This document shows positions 1-6,000 of a DNA stretch of 7,448 nt, piece by piece (position 1 is the first letter of the stretch; every line of letters begins with the position of its first letter). The notes beneath the pieces are model-generated. The model did not search any database, was not told the DNA's origin, and worked only from the letters and a program-made list of their open reading frames with translations. This DNA comes from Clostridiales bacterium. GTDB taxonomy: Bacteria; Bacillota; Clostridia; Peptostreptococcales; Anaerovoracaceae. The stretch covers positions 1-7,448 of the forward strand of contig WRJV01000219.1 in the NCBI GenBank assembly GCA_009778415.1, given 5' to 3'. A program made the position numbers and the translations under genes.

Positions 1-45
1 AGTTGTCGGGTAGAAAGTTGTCGGGTAGAAAGTTGTCGGGTAGAA
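1..45. repeat. Three tandem copies of a 15-bp unit
   Basis: The unit AGTTGTCGGGTAGAA occurs three times head to tail without a mismatch. The array begins at the first base of the window, so it may continue outside it. There are no spacers, so it is not a CRISPR array. It lies just beyond the terminator of the minus-strand operon. The 12-base word GTAGAAAGTTGT, which spans the junction between units, recurs at 5961-5972 in the permease-hydratase gap. Function is unknown; it could be part of a dispersed intergenic repeat family or a minisatellite. Confidence 0.9.
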
Positions 46-50
46 ACGAG

Positions 51-83
51 AAAAACCGCCAGCATGACGTCGCGTGGCGGTTT
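51..83 (-). terminator. Rho-independent terminator of the operon
   Basis: An 8-bp perfect stem is formed by AAACCGCC (53-60) and GGCGGTTT (76-83) with a 15-base loop. Read on the minus strand the stem ends in a run of five T residues (51-55), the classical intrinsic terminator form. It starts 35 bases after the stop codon of the PucR gene, so it should end the operon transcript. On the plus strand the stem is followed by TTTAATTTTA, so it might also act on a convergent transcript entering from the left. Confidence 0.85.
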
Positions 84-118
84 AATTTTACTTGTCGCTT
101 GCTGTTTTGACCTGATTG

Positions 119-1636
119 TCAGCTCCCTTCCGGCTTCATCAAGTGCCACAGCTTCAGTTTGATGAGGTAGCTCGCCCTGTTTATGGGATTGCCAAAATCG
201 ATGTTCAGGCACTGCTCGATTTTCTGAACGCGGTAGCGCATGGTGCTGTCGTGGACAAACGCGTAGTTGGCCGCCCGCTTGATGTTGCCGTGCTCCAGAA
301 AAACCTCCAGCGTCTGGCATGCGTCAAACGTATGGACTTGCTGCTGAAGGTACTCGATTTCGCTGAAATCGAATTTGTCGTGGCGCAACGTGTCAAGGAT
401 GCAGATGTCCTGGTAAAACACAATGGGCTCGCTGGGAAGCAGCTGGTTTTTCATTTGCATCGCTGTTCCCGCCTGTTCGTACGACTTGAGCATGTCCTGG
501 GGCTGGTTAACGAAACTGCCCACCGCGATTTTGCAGTCTGAGCTCGACAACCTTGTTTTTTGAAGTATCTCGCGCAATTCAATCCTGAAATCGCATTCGT
601 CCTGACGCGTGTTTTTTCCATAGAGCATGATGATTTCACCGTCTTTGGTAACGGAATCGTAAATAATCAGGCTTTTTGCGGCTAGGTTTGCGCGTTGGAT
701 CCGCCTTACCTCGCCAACCGCTTCATGGGGTTCGGGGCCGGAAAAGATGAGCATTGCGCCGGCTTTGAGGTTCCGCAGGTCCAGCATTCTGGCGTACTCC
801 GCCGAGCTGTCCCCCAGTTTGCGGATAAGGCATTCGTTCACAAAATTCTTCCACAGCGTGGTCTTGTCCTGCATAAATTTGTTCTTGTTCCGAATAGTCT
901 GGTACAGCATAACGATCCAGTCCAATTCGGCTAGCAGCACGCCGTACACGTCATAGTGCAAAAGCAACCGCTCGCCAGGGTAGATTTCCCTGCCGATGAT
1001 GTGATGCTGCTGTTGCGTTTCGCTGTCGTCGGTGCCGTCCACGTTGATTTTCCTTTTTTCGCTGCACCATGTTTCGACTAATCCGACGTCTTTGAAGTTG
1101 TTTTTGCTCAACACTTCATACTCGTCATTGACGATGCAGGCGGGAATGTCGAGGCATTTAAGGAAATTCTCGCGTATCGTTTCGCTGTCCCATGTGGATG
1201 AACGGAAAAGCTTGTCGAAAGTGATGATTTCTGTGCTCAATATGCTGCGTTCTTCGTTTTTTTGCAGTTTAAGCGTGTGGAACTTGGTGAAAATCTCCGA
1301 CCACACCATATCGTAGGCAACCCCGAATATGGGGAACTTCCGCTCATTGGCCAGCTTGATGACCTGCTCGGGTATGGTTTCGATAAACCTCCCCAGCTTG
1401 AGCCCCAGCGCGGCGACATTCATGTCAGCCAGTTTTTCCACAAAATTCATCTGAAGGTCCATGTCGTCCCTGTAGAGGAATGCTGTGGTAAGAATTACCT
1501 CGCCGCCTCTCAGCCATTCGACGGAGCTGGGCGAGTCGATAAAGGAAACGGTCTCCACGCCCCTGTCCAGCCCCTCTTGGCCGGCCAAAACCGGAGCGTA
1601 TGGCAGAGCTTTCAACAGCTCGTTTACTGTAATCAT
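119..1636 (-). CDS. PucR-family transcriptional regulator
   Basis: A 505-residue regulator with the usual PucR layout. An N-terminal PucR-type sensory domain (about 5-125) includes a segment rich in G, L and I around 43-110. A divergent GGDEF-like middle domain lies at about 285-400. A C-terminal PucR-type helix-turn-helix (about 440-498) has the family pattern: LEVFLEHGNIKRAANYAF, then HDSTMRYRVQKIE, then the terminal helix rich in L and K. Family members are DNA-binding activators or repressors that sense metabolites; the best-known one controls purine catabolism, but many sit beside unrelated catabolic operons. The start codon overlaps the CoA-transferase stop as ATGA and the upstream Shine-Dalgarno is weak, so translation is probably coupled. 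As the last gene before the terminator it is likely co-transcribed with, and may regulate, the operon. Ligand and target sites are unknown. Plus-strand frames over this gene are antisense shadows. Confidence 0.93.
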   Translation of the reverse strand: MITVNELLKALPYAPVLAGQEGLDRGVETVSFIDSPSSVEWLRGGEVILTTAFLYRDDMDLQMNFVEKLADMNVAALGLKLGRFIETIPEQVIKLANERKFPIFGVAYDMVWSEIFTKFHTLKLQKNEERSILSTEIITFDKLFRSSTWDSETIRENFLKCLDIPACIVNDEYEVLSKNNFKDVGLVETWCSEKRKINVDGTDDSETQQQHHIIGREIYPGERLLLHYDVYGVLLAELDWIVMLYQTIRNKNKFMQDKTTLWKNFVNECLIRKLGDSSAEYARMLDLRNLKAGAMLIFSGPEPHEAVGEVRRIQRANLAAKSLIIYDSVTKDGEIIMLYGKNTRQDECDFRIELREILQKTRLSSSDCKIAVGSFVNQPQDMLKSYEQAGTAMQMKNQLLPSEPIVFYQDICILDTLRHDKFDFSEIEYLQQQVHTFDACQTLEVFLEHGNIKRAANYAFVHDSTMRYRVQKIEQCLNIDFGNPINRASYLIKLKLWHLMKPEGS

Positions 1637-2841
1637 AAAATCGCCCGGTTGCCAAACAGTTCGTCAATGCTGTTTTGATCATATCCCAGCCCGGCAAGTA
1701 TCTCCTTGCTGTCGCCGCCGATCTGGGGCGCCAGTTCAAATTCGGGAAGCTCCGCGCTTGCAAATTGGACAGGCGTGGTCGGGATGACGACTTCGGTTCC
1801 GTTTTCCATAGTGATTTTTTGGAGGTAGCCGTTTTCCCAGGCCTGCTTGTCATGCACGATGGATTGCGCGTCAGCAACCACTTCGAACACGCAGTCCATG
1901 GAATCAAACCCGGCTCGCACCTCTTCCGTCGTCATGCTGTGGAAAGCTTTGTCGAATTCCGGTATGATAAAGCGCAGGTTTTCGCGGCATGCTGCAAGGG
2001 TTGCAAACCTCGGGTCGCCGATGTACTGCGCAAGCCCCATCATGGTCAGCAGCTTGTCGTATGCGTTGTCCCAAGTGGGGATGGAGAAGAAGAAATAGTC
2101 GCCGTCCTTGGTCTGGTATATGGCATGGTACGGAGTCGGCTGGTCATAGCGCGACTTTGGATAAGCGTTTTCGGGTTGGTACTGCGCCTGCACGATCCCG
2201 CTGCTGTTGAACCATAGCGCACAGCCGTAGAGGGAAGCTTGCAGGTATTCGCCCTTTCCGGTCTTTTCCCGGCCGTAGAGCGCCGCGAGCACTCCTGAGA
2301 GGAGCACTGTTGCCACTGTGCTGTCGCCAAACCCTGGAAGGGGGCGCGAGGGCCCTGTCTCGGCGGTACACCATTCAAGCGGCATGCCCGCTTTTGCCCA
2401 ATAAGCCGCAATGTCAAAGCCCGGGCGGTCCTTTTCTGGGCCAACTGCCCCGTAGCCGCTGAAATGCGCGTAGATCAAGCGGGGGAAGCGGTCCTTTAGG
2501 TCCTCGTAGGCAAGGCCTAGCTTTTGGAGGCCCTTTAGCCTTGTATTGGTGATGAACACGTCTGCGTCAGCCAGAAGCTTCATCAGGACTTCGCGGCCCT
2601 GTTCGTTCTTCAGGTTGATGGCAATGTCTTTTTTGTGGGAATTCGGTGCCTGGAAAATCGGGTTGCAGTCGTCGGTGTACGGCGTCCCGTAGGAATTCCC
2701 GATTACCCGCCACGCCTCCCCTTGCGGGGGCTCGACCTTGACGACTGATGCGCCCCACTCGGCCAGCAGCCGCCCGGCTTTTGGAACCGCAATATGCGAG
2801 CCGAGCTCCACCACCTTGACTCCTTCAAGGAATTTAAGCAT
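1633..2841 (-). CDS. Family III CoA-transferase (CaiB/BaiF), FldA/HadA-like
   Basis: A 402-residue protein, the normal length for formyl-CoA-transferase/CaiB enzymes, which move CoA from an acyl-CoA donor to a free carboxylate. The start of the protein, LEGVKVVELGSHIAVPKAGR, followed by LLAEWGASVVKVEPPQGEAWR, is the family signature. The expected catalytic aspartate is D173 in PGFGDSTVA. The C-terminal part (QAWENGYL 333-340, then ELPEFELAPQIGG 364-376) resembles, from memory, the phenyllactate and 2-hydroxyisocaproate CoA-transferases FldA and HadA more than CaiB; this subgroup placement needs a tree. A longer frame opens at 2895, but the ATG at 2841 is chosen because GGAGGTGA lies 8 bases upstream and the family N-terminus begins there. 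It overlaps the dehydrogenase stop by 8 bases. It presumably activates the imported acid without spending ATP. The substrate is not known. Confidence 0.92.
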   Translation of the reverse strand: MLKFLEGVKVVELGSHIAVPKAGRLLAEWGASVVKVEPPQGEAWRVIGNSYGTPYTDDCNPIFQAPNSHKKDIAINLKNEQGREVLMKLLADADVFITNTRLKGLQKLGLAYEDLKDRFPRLIYAHFSGYGAVGPEKDRPGFDIAAYWAKAGMPLEWCTAETGPSRPLPGFGDSTVATVLLSGVLAALYGREKTGKGEYLQASLYGCALWFNSSGIVQAQYQPENAYPKSRYDQPTPYHAIYQTKDGDYFFFSIPTWDNAYDKLLTMMGLAQYIGDPRFATLAACRENLRFIIPEFDKAFHSMTTEEVRAGFDSMDCVFEVVADAQSIVHDKQAWENGYLQKITMENGTEVVIPTTPVQFASAELPEFELAPQIGGDSKEILAGLGYDQNSIDELFGNRAIL

Positions 2842-3715
2842 TGGTTTCACCTCCAGTCCTGTAATCGTACCAGCCCTTCCCGGCTTTTTTGCCAAACTCG
2901 CCCTTTTCGTATTTTTCCTTCAAGAATTCAGGCGGCTCGTCCTCCGGCCTTCCGGTTTTTTCGTAGACGGCAAGGCGGTTCATGTAGCAGATGTCTATGC
3001 CGGTCAAATCCAGCAGGCGGAATGGGCCCATCGGGTAGTTCAGCCCTTTTTCGGCGCCTGTGTCGATGTCGTTGAAGGAAGCGATGCCGTTGCGGTAGAG
3101 GAAGAACGCTTCGTTTTGCACGGCTCTGAGCAAACGGTTGACTACAAACCCGTCGATTTCCTTGTTTACGACGATGTACTCTTTGCCCAGCGCCGGCACG
3201 AATGCCTTAAGCGATTCCACCGTGCTCTCGTCGGTATGCTCCCCACGCACGATTTCAACCAGCTTCATCAGCATGGCAGGGTTGAAGTAATGGAGGTTGC
3301 ACAGCCGGCCTGGGTTTTCGATGTCGCCGGCAAAGCGGGATGACGGAATGTAGCTGGAATTGGTCGCTATTATTGCGTCTTTTGGGGCTTTGTTGTCCAC
3401 CTGCAGGAACAGGTCGCGCTTGATGCCTTCGTCTTCGATGATCGCCTCGATGATCAGGTCGCGCCCGGAGACTGCTTCCTTGATGCTCTCTGTGTAGATA
3501 ATGTGGTCAAGCGCGGCTTCTGCGACGTCCTTCTTCATTTTGCCTTTTTCCACTCTCCCTGCGATATAGCTGTCCGCCCAAGCCTTCGCCTTGTCGCACG
3601 CATCCGGGAACGAGTCTGCCAACACTGTCTCAAATCCGCTGGCTGCTGCGTTTAGCGCTATCTGCCTCCCCATGACCCCTGCACCGATGACGGCTACCGT
3701 ACTAATTTTTTTCAT
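2834..3715 (-). CDS. 3-hydroxyacyl-CoA dehydrogenase (3-hydroxybutyryl-CoA dehydrogenase type)
   Basis: A 293-residue, single-function cytoplasmic dehydrogenase that would oxidise a (3S)-hydroxyacyl-CoA to the 3-ketoacyl-CoA with NAD+, or run in reverse. The N-terminal Rossmann fold starts with VAVIGAGVMG (GxGxxG at 11-16). An acidic residue at the end of strand two (D34) is consistent with NAD preference. Catalytic-region motifs are TNSS (118-121), H142 in NLHYFNPAMLMKLVEIV with E154, and DGFVVNRLL (188-196) supplying the conserved asparagine N193. The C-terminal helical domain ends in the typical KAGKGWYDY. Length matches the Hbd/PaaH family (about 280-295). GGAGGAGG lies 6 bases before the ATG. 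It is 15 bases downstream of the thiolase stop and overlaps the CoA-transferase start. The family assignment is firm; chain length and exact substrate are not shown. Confidence 0.95.
   Translation of the reverse strand: MKKISTVAVIGAGVMGRQIALNAAASGFETVLADSFPDACDKAKAWADSYIAGRVEKGKMKKDVAEAALDHIIYTESIKEAVSGRDLIIEAIIEDEGIKRDLFLQVDNKAPKDAIIATNSSYIPSSRFAGDIENPGRLCNLHYFNPAMLMKLVEIVRGEHTDESTVESLKAFVPALGKEYIVVNKEIDGFVVNRLLRAVQNEAFFLYRNGIASFNDIDTGAEKGLNYPMGPFRLLDLTGIDICYMNRLAVYEKTGRPEDEPPEFLKEKYEKGEFGKKAGKGWYDYRTGGETNA
2847..2854 (-). promoter_or_regulatory. Ribosome binding site fixing the CoA-transferase start
   Basis: GGAGGTGA lies on the minus strand with its GGAGG core 8 bases before the ATG at 2841. 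It sits inside the last codons of the dehydrogenase gene, which suggests coupled translation and rules against the upstream in-frame start at 2895. Confidence 0.8.
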
Positions 3716-3730
3716 ATTCGTCCTCCTCCA

Positions 3731-4900
3731 TTATCCTTCTCTTTTGACAACGAGGGCAGAACCTTGGCCGCCGCCGATGCACATGGTGACAAGGCCGTAG
3801 GTCAATCTGCGGTCTCTCAGGTCATAGACCAGCTTTGTGGTCAGCAGCGCCCCAGTGGCACCCAGCGGATGCCCGAGGGCAATGCCCCCGCCGTTGGGGT
3901 TCACCTGCTCTGCAGTCAGCCCCAGCTCCTGCATGCACGGGATTGCCTGCGCCGCAAAAGCTTCGTTTAGTTCTACAGAGTCAAGGTCTTTGACGGTTAT
4001 TCCGGCGCGCTTGAGAGCTTTCGGCACTGCGTAGATCGGCCCAAGCCCCATGACGAAGGGGTCAAGCCCGCTGACCGCAAAGGAGCAAATGGTCGCCATG
4101 GGCTTGATGCCAAGCTCTTTGGCGCGTTTTTCGCTCATCAGCACCAGTGCGCTCGCACCGTCCGACCAGGGGCAGGCGTTGCCCGCCGTGACCACGCCGT
4201 TTGGGATGAATGCTGGAGGGAGCTTCGCCAGTTTTTCCATGGTGAGCCCCGGGCGGACTGATTCGTCGGTGTCAATAACAGTGACGGCGCCTTTTTTGCC
4301 TTTCAGCTCCATGGGCACTATCTGTTCCAGGAACACCCCTGCTTCGATGGCTTTGGCCGCTTTTTCATGGGAAAGAAGCGCAAACTCGTCAAGCTGTTCC
4401 CGTGTCAGCTTATAGTCTGCTGCCACGCGCTCCGCAGTCATCCCCATCCTGTCCAAACCCGAGGTGTCGGTGGTGACTTTCGTGGGCATGCAGGACGGGC
4501 CAACCCGCTGGAAGGGTGTCGTCGTCTTTTCAAGCTGCCACGGCTCCTGAGTCATGTGCTCCAATCCGCAGGCCATGAACACGTCGCCGTTTCCAACCAT
4601 GATGTTCATGGCAGCGTCAAAAATCGTGTGCAGTGACGAGCCGCACTGGCGGTCCACTGTGACGGCGCCCGCTGTTGCAGGAATTCCCGCCTCCAAGGAC
4701 GCAACCCTCGCAATGTTGCCGTGCTGCCCATAGAGGTTGCCCATGATAACATCTTCGATTTCTGCCGGATCCACTCCTGAACGGGCAACTGCTTCCCTCA
4801 TAACATGAGCCGCAAGTTTGTATGGCTCTACTGGGCTCCACTGACCACCATAATTCCCTACTGCGGTACGCACCGCTGATACAACAACCGCTTTCTCCAT
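3731..4900 (-). CDS. Thiolase (acetyl-CoA acyltransferase)
   Basis: A 389-residue thiolase, the standard length. It would cleave a 3-ketoacyl-CoA with free CoA to acetyl-CoA and a shortened acyl-CoA, or condense in reverse. The nucleophilic cysteine is C86 in VDRQCGSSL. The NEAFA motif is at 312-316, the catalytic histidine is H344 in GIALGHPLGATG, and the second cysteine is C374 in MCIGGGQGSA. All catalytic residues are present, so it should be active. The loop normally reading like TAGNASGxNDGAAA is TAGNACPWSDGASA here, a change near the active site that may alter substrate range. The frame extends to 4966, but the ATG at 4900 is chosen because the family N-terminus (EKAVVVSAVRTAVG) starts there and AAGGA lies about 8 bases upstream. 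It follows a 127-bp gap with its own promoter candidate. Whether it acts on acetoacetyl-CoA or longer 3-ketoacyl-CoAs cannot be told. Confidence 0.95.
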   Translation of the reverse strand: MEKAVVVSAVRTAVGNYGGQWSPVEPYKLAAHVMREAVARSGVDPAEIEDVIMGNLYGQHGNIARVASLEAGIPATAGAVTVDRQCGSSLHTIFDAAMNIMVGNGDVFMACGLEHMTQEPWQLEKTTTPFQRVGPSCMPTKVTTDTSGLDRMGMTAERVAADYKLTREQLDEFALLSHEKAAKAIEAGVFLEQIVPMELKGKKGAVTVIDTDESVRPGLTMEKLAKLPPAFIPNGVVTAGNACPWSDGASALVLMSEKRAKELGIKPMATICSFAVSGLDPFVMGLGPIYAVPKALKRAGITVKDLDSVELNEAFAAQAIPCMQELGLTAEQVNPNGGGIALGHPLGATGALLTTKLVYDLRDRRLTYGLVTMCIGGGQGSALVVKREG

Positions 4901-4908
4901 GTTTTTTT

Positions 4909-4915
4909 TCCTTTC
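4909..4915 (-). promoter_or_regulatory. Ribosome binding site fixing the thiolase start
   Basis: GAAAGGA lies on the minus strand, about 8 bases before the ATG at 4900, separated by an A-rich spacer. It supports the 4900 start over the in-frame extension to 4966, whose extra residues look unlike any thiolase. Confidence 0.65.
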
Positions 4916-4918
4916 TTC

Positions 4919-4978
4919 AAAAAACTGACTGCACAAACGCACCGTGCATATGCGCAAACTGATCAACTAACATGTCAG
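4919..4978 (-). promoter_or_regulatory. Palindromic leader of the thiolase gene, possible attenuator or operator
   Basis: On the minus strand the sequence has nested inverted repeats. The outer arms are CTGAC (4974-4978) and GTCAG (4925-4929). The inner arms are TGCAC (4944-4948) and GTGCA (4930-4934) around a 9-base loop. A perfect palindrome GCATATGC (4946-4953) lies within, and a run of six T residues (4919-4924) follows. This resembles a weak attenuator, but the stems are short and the T-run is next to the outer rather than the inner stem. It may instead be a protein-binding site. Confidence 0.3.
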
Positions 4979-4990
4979 GTATCTAATTTT

Positions 4991-5019
4991 ATTCTAACAA
5001 AAAACGTTCATGTTTTCAA
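4991..5019 (-). promoter_or_regulatory. Candidate internal promoter for thiolase and downstream genes
   Basis: TTGAAA (5014-5019) and TAGAAT (4991-4996) are separated by exactly 17 bases on the minus strand, close to the sigma-70 consensus. It begins 9 bases after the hydratase stop codon. Transcription would start near 4984, leaving a leader of about 85 bases before the thiolase ATG. It would allow thiolase, dehydrogenase, CoA-transferase and PucR to be expressed apart from the permease and hydratase. The evidence is pattern only. Confidence 0.55.
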
Positions 5020-5027
5020 CACGTTCT

Positions 5028-5807
5028 TCATCTTCCTTTAAAATTTGCAGGGCGTTTTTCCAAAAATGCCGTAGTGCCTTCTGCTTTGTCCTCGCTTGCT
5101 ATGGCGACGGTGTAGCTGAGCAACTCCAGCATCATTCCGCTTTCGCTGTCAGTGGACATGGACGCATCTATGACTTTTTTGGCCAGCCGCACTGCAAGCG
5201 GCCCTTTGCTCAGTATGGCTGCGGCAGTTTCCATTACAGTGTCCATGAGCTGCTCTGCCGGAACCACCTTGGTCACCAGCCCGATCTGCAGTGCTTCCTG
5301 CGCAGAAACGGCCTTGCCTGTCAGTATCATGTCCTTGGCCCTGCCGAGCCCAACCAGCTTTGCCAGCCTCTGGGTGCCGCCGGCGCCCGGTATGATGCCT
5401 AGACCCAGTTCCGGCAAACCCATCTTTGCGTTTTCTGCTGCAATGCGGATGTCGCAGGCCATGGCAAGCTCGCAGCCGCCGCCAAACGCGAGTCCGTTTA
5501 TGGCAGCGATGGTGGGCTTGTCGCAGGCGGCAAGCTTCCTGAGCGTGCTTTGCGCAGCCCCGCCCAGCACGTCCATCATGTTGCGTTCGTTGATTGCCTT
5601 TACGTCGGCCCCGGCGACGAAAGCCTTCTCGCCTGCGCCGGTGACTATGACAAGCTTGATGTCTTCATTGCTGTTTGCGAAATCCACAAATGCGGATATC
5701 TCCTCCCAACATTTGGCGTTTAGCGCATTGCGCACATCTGGCCGATTGACGGTGAATGTGGCGACGCCGTTGTTCAACTCGTACAAAAAATAGTCGAATT
5801 TCATCAT
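5028..5807 (-). CDS. Enoyl-CoA hydratase (crotonase family)
   Basis: A 259-residue crotonase-fold protein that would add water to a trans-2-enoyl-CoA to give the 3-hydroxyacyl-CoA in the cytoplasm. The first oxyanion-hole strand reads AFVAGADVKAI (62-72), the second INGLAFGGGCELAMACDI (103-120). Both catalytic glutamates of true hydratases are present: E113 in GGGCELA and E133 in GLPELGLGIIPGAGGTQRL. This favours a hydratase over an isomerase or a decarboxylase. The C-terminus EGTTAFLEKRPANFKGR is standard. Two adjacent ATG codons (5807 and 5804) follow AGGAGG with spacers of 4 and 7 bases, so the real start may be the second; residue numbers here use the first. It is preceded by a structured 193-bp leader and followed by a gap with a promoter candidate. 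It resembles short-chain Crt enzymes of anaerobes, but the substrate could be a substituted enoyl-CoA. Confidence 0.95.
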   Translation of the reverse strand: MMKFDYFLYELNNGVATFTVNRPDVRNALNAKCWEEISAFVDFANSNEDIKLVIVTGAGEKAFVAGADVKAINERNMMDVLGGAAQSTLRKLAACDKPTIAAINGLAFGGGCELAMACDIRIAAENAKMGLPELGLGIIPGAGGTQRLAKLVGLGRAKDMILTGKAVSAQEALQIGLVTKVVPAEQLMDTVMETAAAILSKGPLAVRLAKKVIDASMSTDSESGMMLELLSYTVAIASEDKAEGTTAFLEKRPANFKGR

Positions 5808-5832
5808 TTTTCCTCCTCAACGCGAGCTTTAG

Positions 5833-5847
5833 GTGGGCAGCGCCCAC
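5833..5847 (-). promoter_or_regulatory. Compact hairpin just upstream of the hydratase ribosome binding site
   Basis: On the minus strand GTGGGCGCTGCCCAC forms six G/C-rich pairs around a three-base loop. It ends 15 bases before AGGAGG (5812-5817). No T-run follows, so it is not an intrinsic terminator. It could modulate translation or mRNA stability, or be a dyad for protein binding. Confidence 0.5.
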
Positions 5848-5866
5848 AAAATGAGCGAACAGCGCA

Positions 5867-5919
5867 ATGCCACCTTTTGTATCGTGATGTATCAAACAAA
5901 AACAACACGAAGGTGGCAT
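5867..5919 (-). repeat. Perfect 10-bp inverted repeat in the hydratase leader
   Basis: ATGCCACCTT (5867-5876) and AAGGTGGCAT (5910-5919) are exact reverse complements separated by 33 bases. The arms are 43 bases apart start to start, about four helical turns. They lie immediately downstream of the candidate -10 at 5932-5937, so they would fall at the very 5' end of the mRNA. Within the loop, TCGTG (5882-5886) and CACGA (5906-5910), and also TTTTGT (5875-5880) and ACAAAA (5896-5901), can form competing stems. Candidate roles are a regulator operator with two half-sites or a 5' mRNA stem-loop. Confidence 0.7.
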
Positions 5920-5931
5920 CACTTAATTCTA

Positions 5932-5960
5932 TTATTACATAAATCTAACGTTGAAATCAA
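5932..5960 (-). promoter_or_regulatory. Candidate promoter for the hydratase and downstream genes
   Basis: TTGATT (5955-5960) and TAATAA (5932-5937) are separated by 17 bases on the minus strand. The preceding TG gives an extended -10 character, and the region is A/T-rich. Transcription would start near 5925, at the edge of the 10-bp inverted repeat. No terminator was seen between the permease stop (6001) and this promoter, so read-through from the permease is also possible. Confidence 0.6.
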
Positions 5961-6000
5961 GTAGAAAGTTGTATTTTAATGACTTAGGGGTTCGTCTGCG

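Noticed and set aside
1..45. CRISPR array
   Set aside because: The copies are directly adjacent with no spacers, and the unit is only 15 bases.
1425..1907. Minus-strand open frame of 160 codons across the CoA-transferase/PucR junction
   Set aside because: It is in a different frame from two well-supported genes, has low-complexity basic composition and no family resemblance.
2842..2895. N-terminal extension of the CoA-transferase
   Set aside because: The extra 18 residues would overlap the dehydrogenase gene by about 60 bases and have no family match. The start at 2841 has a near-perfect ribosome binding site.
2738..3343. Plus-strand open frame of 201 codons
   Set aside because: It is antisense to the CoA-transferase and dehydrogenase, both of which carry full family motifs. 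It has no recognisable domain and no good ribosome binding site.
4901..4966. N-terminal extension of the thiolase
   Set aside because: The extra 22 residues come from non-coding leader with palindromes. The family N-terminus and a ribosome binding site support 4900.
5003..5025. Intrinsic terminator after the hydratase
   Set aside because: Only a 5-bp A/T-containing stem with an interrupted inner part precedes the T-run. It is too weak to call as a terminator and overlaps a better promoter match.
5152..5793. Plus-strand open frame of 213 codons
   Set aside because: It lies entirely antisense to the enoyl-CoA hydratase. Its serine/alanine-rich translation is what the complement of that gene yields.
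5833..5847. Intrinsic terminator between permease and hydratase
   Set aside because: The hairpin has no following T-run on either strand and lies too close to the hydratase start.
5665..5922. Minus-strand frame starting GTG-ATG at the beginning of the hydratase leader, with Cys-rich early codons
   Set aside because: It was considered as a leader peptide. It has no ribosome binding site, no early stop, and runs out of frame far into the hydratase gene.
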